This document shows positions 1-7,738 of a stretch of 64,000 nt of DNA, piece by piece (within the stretch, counting starts at the first letter, position 1; each line of letters starts with the position of its first letter). The position numbers and the translations under genes are program-made. Source of the stretch: Streptomyces mutabilis (GTDB taxonomy: Bacteria > Actinomycetota > Actinomycetes > Streptomycetales > Streptomycetaceae); assembly GCF_014649815.1 (NCBI RefSeq), contig NZ_BMTT01000002.1:620001-684000 (forward strand). Reading direction: 5' to 3'. Below the pieces are notes generated by a model, which was not told the DNA's origin, ran no database searches, and saw only the letters and a program-made list of their open reading frames with translations.

Positions 1-239
1 CCGTCGACGGTCTTGCCGGACAGGTCGGGGGCGTCGGCCCGCTCGCCCTTCTTGGCGGTGGAGATCCCGTCGGCGCCCGTGACGAAGCCGGTCTGGCCGC
101 CGCCGCCCGAGGTGCCGCCGGAGCCGCACGCGGACACGAGCAGTGCTGAGACTGCCACGCCGGCGGCAAGGGCGGCGCGACGGCGGACGCGGACGGCGGT
201 GCGGGTCGAGCGCAGGGGGGCGCGGCTGGCGGCACTCAT
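1..239 (-). CDS. TlpA/ResA-like thioredoxin-family lipoprotein, N-terminal part only
   Basis: This gene starts at ATG 239 and runs off the left edge, so only about 79 codons are visible. The first 37 residues form a lipoprotein signal: an Arg-rich n-region, an Ala/Val/Leu core and the lipobox-like LLVSACGSGG. A Gly-rich linker follows, then the segment RADAPDLSGKTVDG, which matches the opening strand of TlpA/ResA-type thioredoxins. The CxxC active site would lie beyond the edge. In Streptomyces such a gene usually sits between a histidine phosphatase gene and ccdA/resB/ccsB and helps cytochrome c maturation as an extracytoplasmic thiol reductase. Here the deacetylase gene intervenes before the phosphatase gene. 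The family call is inferred from the N-terminus alone. Confidence 0.65.
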   Translation of the reverse strand, partial: MSAASRAPLRSTRTAVRVRRRAALAAGVAVSALLVSACGSGGTSGGGGQTGFVTGADGISTAKKGERADAPDLSGKTVD

Positions 240-305
240 GTGAAAAGTTTCGCATGTCCGTTCCGGGGATCTTGCGCACCCCCCTCACGGGCGGAAACCC
301 GCATT

Positions 306-1607
306 TCAGGCAGCCTTTCCGGTGGGTGTCGAGGAGCCGGCGCCGACGTCCCTCAGGAAGGCGTTCCAGCCGCCGGGCGGCCGCTGCCCCACCTCGACAC
401 TCCGGAGCTTGGCCAGCACCTCCGGCTCCTGCACGTCCAGCCAGTCGGTGAACTGGCGGAAGGAGACGAGCCGGACGTCCTCGCCCTTCTCCTTCTCCCT
501 GGCGATGTGCTCGATGACGTTCTCGACGGCGTCCATGTAGATGCCGCCGTTCCACTCCTCGAAGTGGTTGCCGATGAAGAACGGCGCCCGGTTCGTCTCG
601 TATGCCCGCTTGAAGCCGGATATGTAGGCGTTTGTGGCCTGCTCGCGCCAGCCCGGGTAGTTGTGGGCGGGCGCCTTGGTGGAGTTGACGGACTGGTTGG
701 CGAGGATGTTGTAGTCCATCGAGAGCACCTCGAAGGAGTGCCCGGGGAAAGGCATCTGCTGGAGCGGCAGGTCCCAGATCCCGTCCTTCTTCGCCGGCCA
801 CACCTGACGGCCGCCGGGCGAGGAGGCGTCGTAGCGCCAGCCGAGCTCGCGGGCGGTGGGCAGCAGGTTGTCCTGGCCGAGGAGGCAGGGCGTGCGACCG
901 CCGACCAGTTCCTTGCCGTAGTCGAAGGGCAGGGCGGGCAGGTCGGTCCAGCCGGTGTTGGTCCGCCACTCCTTCACGAAGGACTTCGCCTGGTCGATCT
1001 CGCTGCGCCACTGCGCGGGCGTCCAGTTGCCGACCGTACCGCCGCCGCCGCAGAAGTGCCCGTTGAAGTGGGTGCCGATCTCGTGGCCGTCCAGCCAGGC
1101 CCGGCGGACGTTGGCGAGGGTGTCCTTGATGTGGCCGTCGGTGAGGTAGCCGATGTCCGAGGCGCCGCGCGGGTTGTTCGGCGGGTCGTAGAGGCGCTTC
1201 TTCGACTCGGGCAGCAGGTACAGCCCGGAGAGGAAGAAGGTCATGTGCGCGCCGTGCTCCTGGGCGAGGTCGAGGAAGCGCGGGAAGAGCCCGTTGCCGA
1301 CCTCGCCCGCACCGTCCCAGGAGAAGACGACGAACTGCGGCGGCGTCTGACCCGGCTCCAGCGGCACGGGCGCGTCCGGCTGGTGGGGCTGCTTGCCGGT
1401 GTACGACGTCGAGCCGTCGCCGATGGGCTTCGCGGGGGCCTCGTCGCCGCCGGAAGACGAGGGCTTCCCGGAACCCCCGGCCGGGTGCGGGCCGTCCGAC
1501 GCCGCGTGGGAGCCGGTACCGCAGCCCGCGAGCCCGACGGCGGCCGCGGCGCCAGCGCCGAGTCCGAGCATCCCCCTGCGGGTGAGAGTGCGGGTGGAAG
1601 TGCGCAT
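306..1607 (-). CDS. NodB-like polysaccharide deacetylase-type lipoprotein
   Basis: The product is 433 residues when started at ATG 1607 (MRTSTRTLTRRG). That start has GAGG at a reasonable distance; an upstream in-frame GTG at 1625 would add six residues but lies inside a strong inverted repeat. The N-terminus combines a twin-arginine-like TRRGML stretch with the lipobox LAGC, predicting a Tat-exported surface lipoprotein. After a Gly/Ser/Pro linker come NodB-like features: FVVFSWDGAG (strand 1), MTFFLSGLYLL, and EIGTHFNGHFCGG, which contains the HxxxH-like metal motif. The predicted role is hydrolysis or binding of a cell-wall or extracellular glycan. Substrate is unknown, and the canonical TFDD motif is replaced by FSWDGAG, so activity is unproven. 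Confidence 0.8.
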   Translation of the reverse strand: MRTSTRTLTRRGMLGLGAGAAAAVGLAGCGTGSHAASDGPHPAGGSGKPSSSGGDEAPAKPIGDGSTSYTGKQPHQPDAPVPLEPGQTPPQFVVFSWDGAGEVGNGLFPRFLDLAQEHGAHMTFFLSGLYLLPESKKRLYDPPNNPRGASDIGYLTDGHIKDTLANVRRAWLDGHEIGTHFNGHFCGGGGTVGNWTPAQWRSEIDQAKSFVKEWRTNTGWTDLPALPFDYGKELVGGRTPCLLGQDNLLPTARELGWRYDASSPGGRQVWPAKKDGIWDLPLQQMPFPGHSFEVLSMDYNILANQSVNSTKAPAHNYPGWREQATNAYISGFKRAYETNRAPFFIGNHFEEWNGGIYMDAVENVIEHIAREKEKGEDVRLVSFRQFTDWLDVQEPEVLAKLRSVEVGQRPPGGWNAFLRDVGAGSSTPTGKAA

Positions 1608-1615
1608 CGCAACCT

Positions 1616-1664
1616 CGTTCGTCACGTCCTCTGGTGGTCACTCAGTCAGAGGACGTGACGAACG
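1616..1664. promoter_or_regulatory. 18-bp perfect inverted repeat at the deacetylase gene start
   Basis: The arms CGTTCGTCACGTCCTCTG (1616-1633) and its exact complement (1647-1664) flank a 13-nt spacer. On the minus strand the downstream arm includes the start of the GAGG that would serve ATG 1607, so the structure could be an operator or an mRNA hairpin that hides the ribosome-binding site. Confidence 0.7.
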
Positions 1665-1748
1665 TGCGCGTTCCGGAAATACGTGCGGATTCCGTAACGA
1701 GCGTCACATGCCGCCGGGTCTTACGGCGGACCGGTGGGGCCGCCGCCC

Positions 1749-2435
1749 TCAGGCACCGTACGCCTTGCCCTGCCCCTTGGCCGGCTTGGCGCCGGCGAGG
1801 AGGTGGGGTGGGACGAGGTCGCGGGCGGGCTCGGTGTAGCCGACGGAGACGATGCGGTCGCCCCGGTAGGTGAACGTCGTCAGGGACGCCAGCGTGCACT
1901 GCCGCTTGCGCGGGTCGTGCCACAGCCGCCGCCGCTCGACGTACGAGCGCAGGATCCAGATCGGCAGCTGATGGCTGACGACCACGGCCTCGTGCCCGCG
2001 CGCCCGCTCCTTGGCCGCGTCCACCGCGCCCATCATCCGCACCACCTGGTCGACGTACGGTTCGCCCCAGGACGGCTTGAACGGGTTGACCACGTGCCTC
2101 CAGTTGGCGGGCCGGCGCAGCGCGCCGTCACCGATGCCGAAGGTCTTGCCCTGGAAGACGTTGCCGGCCTCGATGAGCCGGGCGTCGGTGGCGAGGTCCA
2201 GCCCGTGCGCCTTGGCGATCGGCGTCGCCGTCTCCTGCGCCCGCTCCAGCGGCGAGGCGACGACGTACCTCACGTCGCGGGGGGCGAGGTGCTCGGCGAC
2301 CCGGTCGGCCATGCGTCGGCCCAGGTCGGAGAGGTGGTAGCCGGGCAGGCGGCCGTAGAGGACACCGGTGGGGTTCTCCACCTCGCCGTGCCGCATGACG
2401 TGGACGACGGTCAGCTCGTCGTTGTCGTGGCTCAC
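1749..2435 (-). CDS. Histidine phosphatase (phosphoglycerate mutase-like) family protein
   Basis: The product is 228 residues, starting at GTG 2435, which overlaps the hemL stop by four bases (GTGA), so translation is probably coupled to hemL. The catalytic RHGE signature appears at residues 15-18 ([10 protein letters not shown]), with the second histidine in [10 protein letters not shown] and the conserved [11 protein letters not shown] segment. These are the defining features of the phosphoglycerate-mutase-like acid phosphatases. The length suits a cytosolic phosphatase of small phosphorylated substrates rather than a glycolytic mutase. In Streptomyces this gene commonly lies between hemL and the cytochrome c maturation genes, so a haem-related role is an inference from context. 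The substrate cannot be read from sequence. Confidence 0.9.
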   Translation of the reverse strand: MSHDNDELTVVHVMRHGEVENPTGVLYGRLPGYHLSDLGRRMADRVAEHLAPRDVRYVVASPLERAQETATPIAKAHGLDLATDARLIEAGNVFQGKTFGIGDGALRRPANWRHVVNPFKPSWGEPYVDQVVRMMGAVDAAKERARGHEAVVVSHQLPIWILRSYVERRRLWHDPRKRQCTLASLTTFTYRGDRIVSVGYTEPARDLVPPHLLAGAKPAKGQGKAYGA

Positions 2436-3748
2436 GCGGACGCCTCCGCAGCCGCGCGGGCCGCCGCCGGGAGGGCGTCGGCGATGCGCTGGACGGCCCG
2501 CTCGTCGTGGGCGGTGGACACGAACCAGGACTCGAAGGAGGACGGCGGCAGGTAGACGCCGTCGGAGAGGAGCGAGTGGAAGAAGGCGGTGAAGCGGAAG
2601 GACTCCTGCGCCTTGGCGTCCTCGTAGTTGCGCACCGGGCCGTCGGTGAAGAAGACGGAGAACATGTTGGAGGCGGTCTGCAGCGTGTGCGCGACGCCCT
2701 CCTTGTTCAGCGCCTCGGTGACCAGCCCCTGGATCTGCTCCGACACGGCGTTGACCTTGGCGTACGCGGCGTCGTCGAGGAGGCGCAGCTGGGCGAGACC
2801 GGCGGCGGTGGCGACCGGGTTCCCGGAGAGGGTGCCGGCCTGGTAGACGGGCCCGGCGGGGGCGAGGTGCGCCATGACGTCGGCGCGCCCGCCGAACGCC
2901 GCGGCCGGGAAACCGCCGCCCATGACCTTGCCGAAGGTCATGAGGTCGGGAACGACCCCTTCCACCCCGTACCACCCGGCGCGGCTGGTCCGGAAGCCGG
3001 TCATGACCTCGTCGGACACGAACAGCGCACCGTTCGCGGCGCACGCGTCCTTCAGCCCCTGGTTGAACCCGGGCAGCGGCGGCACGACGCCCATGTTGCC
3101 GGGGGACGCCTCGGTGATCACGCAGGCGATCTCGCCGGGGTGGGCGGCGAAGGCGGCGTGCACGGCGTCCAGGTCGTTGTACGGCAGCACGATCGTGTCG
3201 CTCGCCTGGGCGCCGGTGACACCGGGGGTGTCGGGCAGCGCGAAGGTGGCGACGCCGGAGCCGGCGGCGGCGAGGAGCGAGTCGACGTGACCGTGGTAGC
3301 AGCCCGCGAACTTGACGACCTTCGTGCGCCGCGTGAACCCGCGGGCGAGCCGGATGGCGGACATGGTCGCCTCGGTGCCGCTCGACACGAGCCGCACCTC
3401 CTCCAGCGGCGCGACCCGCTCCACCATCGCCTCGGCGAGGGCGACCTCACCCTCGGCGGGCGTACCGAAGGACGTCCCGCGCGCGACCGCCTCCTGCACG
3501 GCGGCGACCACCTCGGGGTGGGCGTGCCCGAGGATCATCGGGCCCCAGGAACAGACCAGGTCGACGTACTCGCGGCCGTCGGCGTCGGTCAGGTACGGCC
3601 CGGTGCCGGAGACCATGAACCGGGGCGTGCCGCCGACGGCGCCGAAGGCCCGCACCGGCGAGTTCACACCGCCGGGCGTGACGGCCGCCGCGCGGTCGAA
3701 CAGAGCCTGCGAGGCCGGTGCTTCGTATGGATATGCCAGTTCGCTCAT
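2432..3748 (-). CDS. hemL: Glutamate-1-semialdehyde 2,1-aminomutase
   Basis: The product is 438 residues, the usual HemL length, starting at ATG 3748. It is a class-III PLP aminotransferase. [16 protein letters not shown] carries the Schiff-base lysine, [16 protein letters not shown] and [16 protein letters not shown] bind cofactor and substrate, and [10 protein letters not shown] near the N-terminus is typical of the family. It converts glutamate-1-semialdehyde to 5-aminolevulinate, the second step of the C5 haem pathway in the cytosol. The downstream histidine phosphatase gene is coupled by a 4-bp overlap. The leader just upstream contains repeated GGAGAAGGTC-like units with several potential ribosome-binding sites. 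Confidence 0.97.
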   Translation of the reverse strand: MSELAYPYEAPASQALFDRAAAVTPGGVNSPVRAFGAVGGTPRFMVSGTGPYLTDADGREYVDLVCSWGPMILGHAHPEVVAAVQEAVARGTSFGTPAEGEVALAEAMVERVAPLEEVRLVSSGTEATMSAIRLARGFTRRTKVVKFAGCYHGHVDSLLAAAGSGVATFALPDTPGVTGAQASDTIVLPYNDLDAVHAAFAAHPGEIACVITEASPGNMGVVPPLPGFNQGLKDACAANGALFVSDEVMTGFRTSRAGWYGVEGVVPDLMTFGKVMGGGFPAAAFGGRADVMAHLAPAGPVYQAGTLSGNPVATAAGLAQLRLLDDAAYAKVNAVSEQIQGLVTEALNKEGVAHTLQTASNMFSVFFTDGPVRNYEDAKAQESFRFTAFFHSLLSDGVYLPPSSFESWFVSTAHDERAVQRIADALPAAARAAAEASA

Positions 3749-4295
3749 GACCTGCGACTTCTCCGACCTTCTCGACCTTCTCCGACTTCCCGGGCCCGGC
3801 CCGGACCTAGTTCGGCCCCTGCTCGGCTCCCGCGCGGTCCCTGGTTGCCCAGGGTGACCTCATTCAGGGTAGACAACCCGCCCGACCGCCGTGCCGTCTG
3901 CCAGACTGGAGTCCATCCACGCAGCTCACGCGGGCGGCGAGGAGAGGGGCTGCCGGCCGTCCCGCGGATGTACGACGGACCTACGACGGGCATATGTCCG
4001 ACCGTACGTTTCGGCGAGCGGCCGTGGGGGAGGTCACTGACACGATGATCGGGTTGCGCGGCGGGGGCCACGCGTCCTAGAAAAGCAGTCGGGTGGAGAT
4101 ATGCATCGCGGTGGCGGACTGGGCGAGGGGACCGACGACCTGGGTCCTCGACGTGCCCGGCGGGGAAGGCACCGGCGCGAGGCGGCGGAATCGACCGAAG
4201 CACGTCAGGCACACGGCACCCCGGGCGAGCCCGACCGGCTCGACGGACAGGTCGGCCGACTGGGGGCGGGGAGCAGGAATGGTGGCCGGGTGGGG
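3749..4295. other. Intergenic region between divergent hemL and a conserved small gene
   Basis: No convincing gene was found in this 547-bp stretch. At 3750-3790 the hemL leader, read on the minus strand, contains three near-tandem copies of a GGAGAAGGTC-like unit, each resembling a ribosome-binding site. The remainder should hold the promoters of hemL and of the rightward gene. An apparent open frame leading into the rightward gene has Arg/Gly-rich composition without family resemblance and is not called. Confidence 0.5.
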
Positions 4296-4727
4296 GTGAC
4301 CTACAAGTACTTCGGCGCGCCCGACGGCGCGACCGCGGCCCGCGTCCCGATCTCGATGCGCCCCGAGGAACTCGGCGGTGACGAGCTCGGGATGAACGGC
4401 ATGTTCACCAAGATCAAGCCGGAGACCATGGCCGCCATGGTCCTCACCGGCATCGAGGGCGTTCCCCTCCACAAGGTGCCCCCGCTGGAACTGGTCGTCC
4501 TGCACCCCGACTACGCGGTGGTGAAGCTCCCGATGACCGTCGTCGACCCCCTGCGCGGCATCGGCGAGGAGGCGGTCGGCGCGGCGGCCTTCATCTGGTC
4601 GACGGTCCCCGACCGGGGTGGGCCGCGGGACGCGTTCAACGTGTACCAACTGCTGCACGAGTGGCAGGACTTCAGCCACCGGCTGCACGAGGCGGGGCAC
4701 CAGCCGTACTGCCTGGTGTGGCCCTGA
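4296..4727 (+). CDS. Conserved hypothetical protein of Streptomyces (143 aa)
   Basis: The product starts at GTG 4296 (MTYKYFGAPDG). Upstream in-frame codons encode Arg/Gly-rich filler, whereas the sequence becomes protein-like exactly at this GTG. It is a soluble protein with no signal peptide or membrane segment. Distinctive segments are PISMRPEELGGDELG, MVLTGIEGVPLHKVPPLELV, VVDPLRGIGEEAVGAAAF and the C-terminal EWQDFSHRLHEAG. I do not recognise a functional domain. It is divergent from hemL, and an imperfect hairpin follows it at 4747-4770. No enzymatic role can be assigned. Confidence 0.75.
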   Translation: MTYKYFGAPDGATAARVPISMRPEELGGDELGMNGMFTKIKPETMAAMVLTGIEGVPLHKVPPLELVVLHPDYAVVKLPMTVVDPLRGIGEEAVGAAAFIWSTVPDRGGPRDAFNVYQLLHEWQDFSHRLHEAGHQPYCLVWP

Positions 4728-4746
4728 GCTGGGTTGCGTGAGGGTC

Positions 4747-4770
4747 GGGCGGGGTCTTCGGGCCTCGCCC
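4747..4770 (+). terminator. Possible stem-loop terminator
   Basis: GGGCGGGG (4747-4754) pairs with CCTCGCCC (4763-4770) with one G-U mismatch around an 8-nt loop, 19 bases after the stop of the preceding gene. There is no T-tract, as is usual in Streptomyces. Confidence 0.45.
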
Positions 4771-4957
4771 TTCTCCGTGCCGGGGAGGGGCCGTCGGACG
4801 GCCAGGGCACATCGAGGGCACATCGGTTCGGCTGAGAGTGCCCAGATGCCCAGGGTGTGCGGGTCCTGCTGGATCATCGGCTGGCCTCACTCCGGCGAGG
4901 TCGGCGCGCTTCCGGTGGCGATGAGTTTCCCGCCCGGGTGGTGTTGTCGCTCCCGGT

Positions 4958-5042
4958 GAAGGACGTCCCGCAGCGCGGGCAGCTCGCCACGGACGTCGCG
5001 CGACCGTGGCCACCAGGCACCGTCGAGCGCACCTTCTCGCGA
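4958..5042 (-). pseudogene. DUF5994 N-terminal fragment
   Basis: One minus-strand frame reads REGALDGAWWPRSRD followed by VRGELPALRDVL, which resembles the N-terminal signature of actinobacterial DUF5994 proteins. The frame becomes unrelated after this point, and a neighbouring frame carries no continuation of the family. It is therefore a short relic rather than a gene. A separate C-terminal DUF5994 fragment lies at 5490-5716 on the same strand, but in the wrong order for one gene, so two ancestral copies are likely. Confidence 0.6.
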
Positions 5043-5168
5043 CTCCGTGGTGCGCGCGCATATCCGGGCCGTACGGCCTCGTGAACGCCACCCGGCACGT
5101 GCCGGGCAGCCGAAGGGGGATCGTATCCGGTCATGAGCATCACCTGTTTCCGCCGTCAAGCGGTGACG

Positions 5169-5307
5169 TCAGCCCCTTCCCGTTCCACGCGGGCCGTAGT
5201 GGAAGGCGGCGATGCGTTCACCGTGCTGGGCGTTGAGCAGGTGGAGAGACGAGCACGCCCAGGGCGATCGCCGCCAAGAGCACGATCACGGTGACGAGGC
5301 TTCCCAT
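5169..5307 (-). pseudogene. Frameshifted small membrane protein gene
   Basis: ATG 5307 opens MGSLVTVIVLLAAIALGVLV, a single transmembrane helix. The frame then stops early, but the adjacent frame continues HLLNAQHGERIAAFHYG to a stop at 5169. The two halves together resemble a small actinobacterial family with an N-terminal helix followed by LNAQHxERIAAFHY. The total of 139 nt is one more than a multiple of three, consistent with a single-base insertion. I know of no function for the family. Confidence 0.55.
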
Positions 5308-5489
5308 GATCCTCACATCCCCTTCGCCTGGTTCGGGACGCCAGCGGCGGCTGCGGGGATCCGTGGACGCGGGGCAGGATCGACCACGTGCCCGCCTTCG
5401 GGGTTCCAGACCGCTTCCGAGGGCACGGCCGTCCTTCGCGGCAGTCCGCAGGTCTTCCGCCTCCGCCACGAGCCCGGCTCGCGGTCGAC

Positions 5490-5716
5490 GTGCCCTGGGG
5501 GTCGCTCCCGGCGGCCATCAGCCACGCGGCCGAGGCAGACGGCGTCGACGGCGGAATCACCAACAGGTTCCAGCGACCCACGCGGTACGACAGCAACAAC
5601 AGCTCGTGCGAGTCCTGCTCGGCCAGGAACCAGCCGACCTTCCCCACATGCCCGGCCACGGCACCTTGCGGCGGAATGACGGGCCAGTGAACCGGATCCA
5701 CGGTGACCCGGGTGAT
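5490..5716 (-). pseudogene. DUF5994 C-terminal fragment
   Basis: The minus-strand frame reads RITRVTVDPVHWPVIPPQ, then VAGHVGKVGWFLAEQD, LLLLSYRVGRWNLLVIPP and AAWLMAAGSDP, matching the C-terminal two thirds of DUF5994 proteins. There is no start of its own: upstream it is fused in frame to the tail of a YihY-like fragment, indicating a deletion junction near 5716. Downstream the frame runs on as low-complexity sequence. Confidence 0.65.
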
Positions 5717-6086
5717 CCGTAGGAGTTCCTCATGCAGCAATCGGCCGACCAGCGCGCCGCCGAAGACGACAGCACCCACGCCGACCAGCCAGCCTCAGAC
5801 CGAGCAGACCGATCACGGTGGCGGCCGCGCCCGGCAGCAGGGCACGCCAGCGGACCCGGCCGCCGAGCAGCGGGTGCTGGGACCACCAGAGGAACAGGAC
5901 AGCGCTCAACGATGCGACAACCCCGCCTGCCAGCGGTTTCGGCCGCAGCGTGGTGGTGGCGGAGAGGGAGAGGTATCCGGTGAGAACGCCGATCCAGACC
6001 GGATGCCGCCACCTGGCCCACCAGCCGGCCATCGGACTGCCGTCCACGGCGCCCCTCGACGCGGACTGCACCGCGCCGCGGAACAT
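5717..6086 (-). pseudogene. YihY/BrkB-like membrane protein remnant
   Basis: The upstream frame reads WRHPVWIGVLTGYLSLSATT, FLWWSQHPLLGG and VRWRALLPGAAATVIGLLGL, like the middle of YihY/BrkB-type (ribonuclease-BN-like, DUF-type) membrane proteins. It then breaks. About 30 bases on, a different frame reads GWLVGVGAVVFGGALVGRLL, like the last helix of the same family. The expected intervening segment is missing, so a deletion plus frameshift is likely. It cannot encode a complete transporter. The fragment is joined to the DUF5994 fragment downstream. Confidence 0.55.
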
Positions 6087-6291
6087 CGGTTTCTTTACTT
6101 CCCGTCAGCCAGCCCCGTCGGCTTAAGTATTAATTAAAGACTAGTGGCGTGCATTGGAGTTCTTAATCCCCAACCGGGCACGACCCGCCTGCAATCAATC
6201 CCACTCGGGCGCACTTCTGCGTAATATGCCACCAATTCTCAAGCTTCCCGGCAGGAAAAAGGCCCGGTAGCTGACGGCCCCTCCACAGGAA
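6087..6291. other. AT-rich intergenic segment upstream of the ice-binding-type gene
   Basis: Positions 6120-6250 contain unusually AT-rich tracts for this genome, including TTAAGTATTAATTAAAG. This stretch probably includes the promoter of the rightward gene. AT-rich DNA at this point also fits an insertion or recombination boundary. No gene is seen. Confidence 0.45.
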
Positions 6292-7620
6292 ATGGCCTCT
6301 CAAATGAAGCTGAAGATCCCGCAGGCGGCCAGATGCCGCTCTTTGACCGGATGGCTGACCACAGGACTCGCTGCGACGGTTGCCGCCGTGATGGTCGCCG
6401 TCGTGCCGACGCCTGCCGAGGCGATCGCCACGCCCGTGCCCCTCGGCACGGCTGCCAGTTTCTCGGTTCTGGCAGGTTCTGAGGTCACCAACACCGGACC
6501 ATCACTCCTCAGTCAGGATCTCGGAGTGAGTCCGGGGACGGCTATCTCCGGGTTCCCGCCGGGCCAGGTACTCGGTGCCGTGCACGCGGCGGACCAGGTA
6601 GCCAACGACGCCAAGAGCGACCTCGTCACGGCATACAACAACGCCGCGAGCCAGGCCACAGACTTCGCCCTCGCGGCGGGAATCGGTGCCGGCCAGACCC
6701 TGCTCCCCGGCGTCTACACCGCTTCGTCCGGTGTGGGCCTCACCGGTGACCTGATCCTGGACGCCGGCGGGAACCCGAACGCCGTCTGGGTCTTCCAGAT
6801 CCCCGAGGCGCTGACGACGGCCTCCTCCAGCCGGGTGCTGCTCACGAACGGCGCCTCGGCGTGCAACGTGTACTGGCAGATCGGAAGTTCGGCCACGCTC
6901 GGCACCAACTCGACGTTCGTCGGCACCCTTATGGCGCTGACCTCGATCAGCGTGAACACGGGGACGAACATCGAGGGCCGGGCGCTGGCCCGCAACGGTG
7001 CCGTGACGCTCGACGACAACAGGATCTTCCCGGGCAACTGCTCGACCGCGACCTCCGGCACCACGTCCGGGACCACCACCGGCACGACGACCGGGACCAC
7101 CACCGGCACGACGGTCGGCACCACCACCGGCACGACGGTCGGCACCACCACCGGCACGACGGTCGGCACCACGACCGGTACGACCACCGGCACCACCGTC
7201 GGCCTGATCGGTGGCGGCCTCCTGGGCGGGCCGCTCGTCACCGGCGGGAGCACCGTGGGGTCCACCTCCGGAATCACCTCCGGCAACACGGCGGGCAACA
7301 CCGCCGGCAACACCGCCGGGAACACCGGTGGGAACAACGTCACCGCCGGAAACACCTCGGGCAACACCGCCGGCAACGCCACCGGCGGCCACAACGGCAA
7401 GCCCGGTGGGCCCGGCCGCGGGGACGACCATGGCGGTAAGCCCGGTGGGCCCGGCCGCGGGGACGACCATGGCGGTAAGCCCGGTGGTGGCCACGGAGAG
7501 GGTCATGACGAGGGCGGCAAGCCCGGCAAGGAGAACGGAGGAATGCCCAGCAAGCCGGATCACGGCTACGGCTACGGCGACGCTCCGAAGACCGAGGAAC
7601 ACAAGGACGCCAAGGGCTAG
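6292..7620 (+). CDS. Secreted DUF3494 ice-binding-type protein with repetitive C-terminal region
   Basis: The product is about 442 residues. A Sec signal peptide covers residues 1-45 (WLTTGLAATVAAVMVAVVPT, ending PAEAIA). Residues about 50-250 are a DUF3494 beta-solenoid domain: GTAASFSVLAGSEVTNTGPS, PGVYTASSGVGLTGDLILDA, VWVFQIPEALTTAS, LGTNSTFVGTLMAL and GRALARNGAVTLDDNRI are family hallmarks. Characterised members bind ice, but many bacterial members have unknown ligands. Residues 255-345 are Gly/Thr repeats, followed by Asn/Thr/Gly repeats and two 13-residue KPGGPGRGDDHGG units. ATG 6292 has AGGA almost adjacent to it; ATG 6304 is an alternative. A strong hairpin follows the stop. Confidence 0.85.
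   Translation: MASQMKLKIPQAARCRSLTGWLTTGLAATVAAVMVAVVPTPAEAIATPVPLGTAASFSVLAGSEVTNTGPSLLSQDLGVSPGTAISGFPPGQVLGAVHAADQVANDAKSDLVTAYNNAASQATDFALAAGIGAGQTLLPGVYTASSGVGLTGDLILDAGGNPNAVWVFQIPEALTTASSSRVLLTNGASACNVYWQIGSSATLGTNSTFVGTLMALTSISVNTGTNIEGRALARNGAVTLDDNRIFPGNCSTATSGTTSGTTTGTTTGTTTGTTVGTTTGTTVGTTTGTTVGTTTGTTTGTTVGLIGGGLLGGPLVTGGSTVGSTSGITSGNTAGNTAGNTAGNTGGNNVTAGNTSGNTAGNATGGHNGKPGGPGRGDDHGGKPGGPGRGDDHGGKPGGGHGEGHDEGGKPGKENGGMPSKPDHGYGYGDAPKTEEHKDAKG
7047..7203 (+). repeat. 12-bp Gly/Thr-coding tandem repeats inside the ice-binding-type gene
   Basis: Units of the form ACCACCACCGGC/ACGACGGTCGGC repeat about 12 times and encode GTTT/GTTV tetrapeptides. A 24-bp higher-order unit is nearly identical in the central copies. 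Asn-rich AACACCGCCGGC units follow at about 7276-7390. Confidence 0.9.
7399..7476 (+). repeat. Two identical 39-bp tandem repeats in the ice-binding-type gene
   Basis: Positions 7399-7437 and 7438-7476 are identical 39-bp units encoding the KPGGPGRGDDHGG peptide, followed by a partial third copy. Copy number is likely to vary between strains by slippage. Confidence 0.9.
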
Positions 7621-7659
7621 ACAGCCATCGAGCTGCGATGAGTCCCTTCACCGGATGAC

Positions 7660-7696
7660 GGCGCGCTGCGGAATCACATCGATTCCGCAGCGCGCC
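7660..7696 (+). terminator. Strong 16-bp hairpin terminator
   Basis: GGCGCGCTGCGGAATC (7660-7675) pairs perfectly with 7681-7696 around the 5-nt loop ACATC, 40 bases after the ice-binding-type gene. No T-tract follows. It separates that gene from the DUF5819/HTTM pair. Confidence 0.8.
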
Positions 7697-7738
7697 TCCG
7701 GTGCGTCTCCAGATGCATACCGATCGCGGGCAGAAGAC

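Noticed and set aside
7047-7476. Possible CRISPR-like or regulatory repeat array
   Set aside because: The repeats are contiguous, multiples of three and encode Gly/Thr and Gly/Pro peptides within the ice-binding-type protein; there are no spacers.
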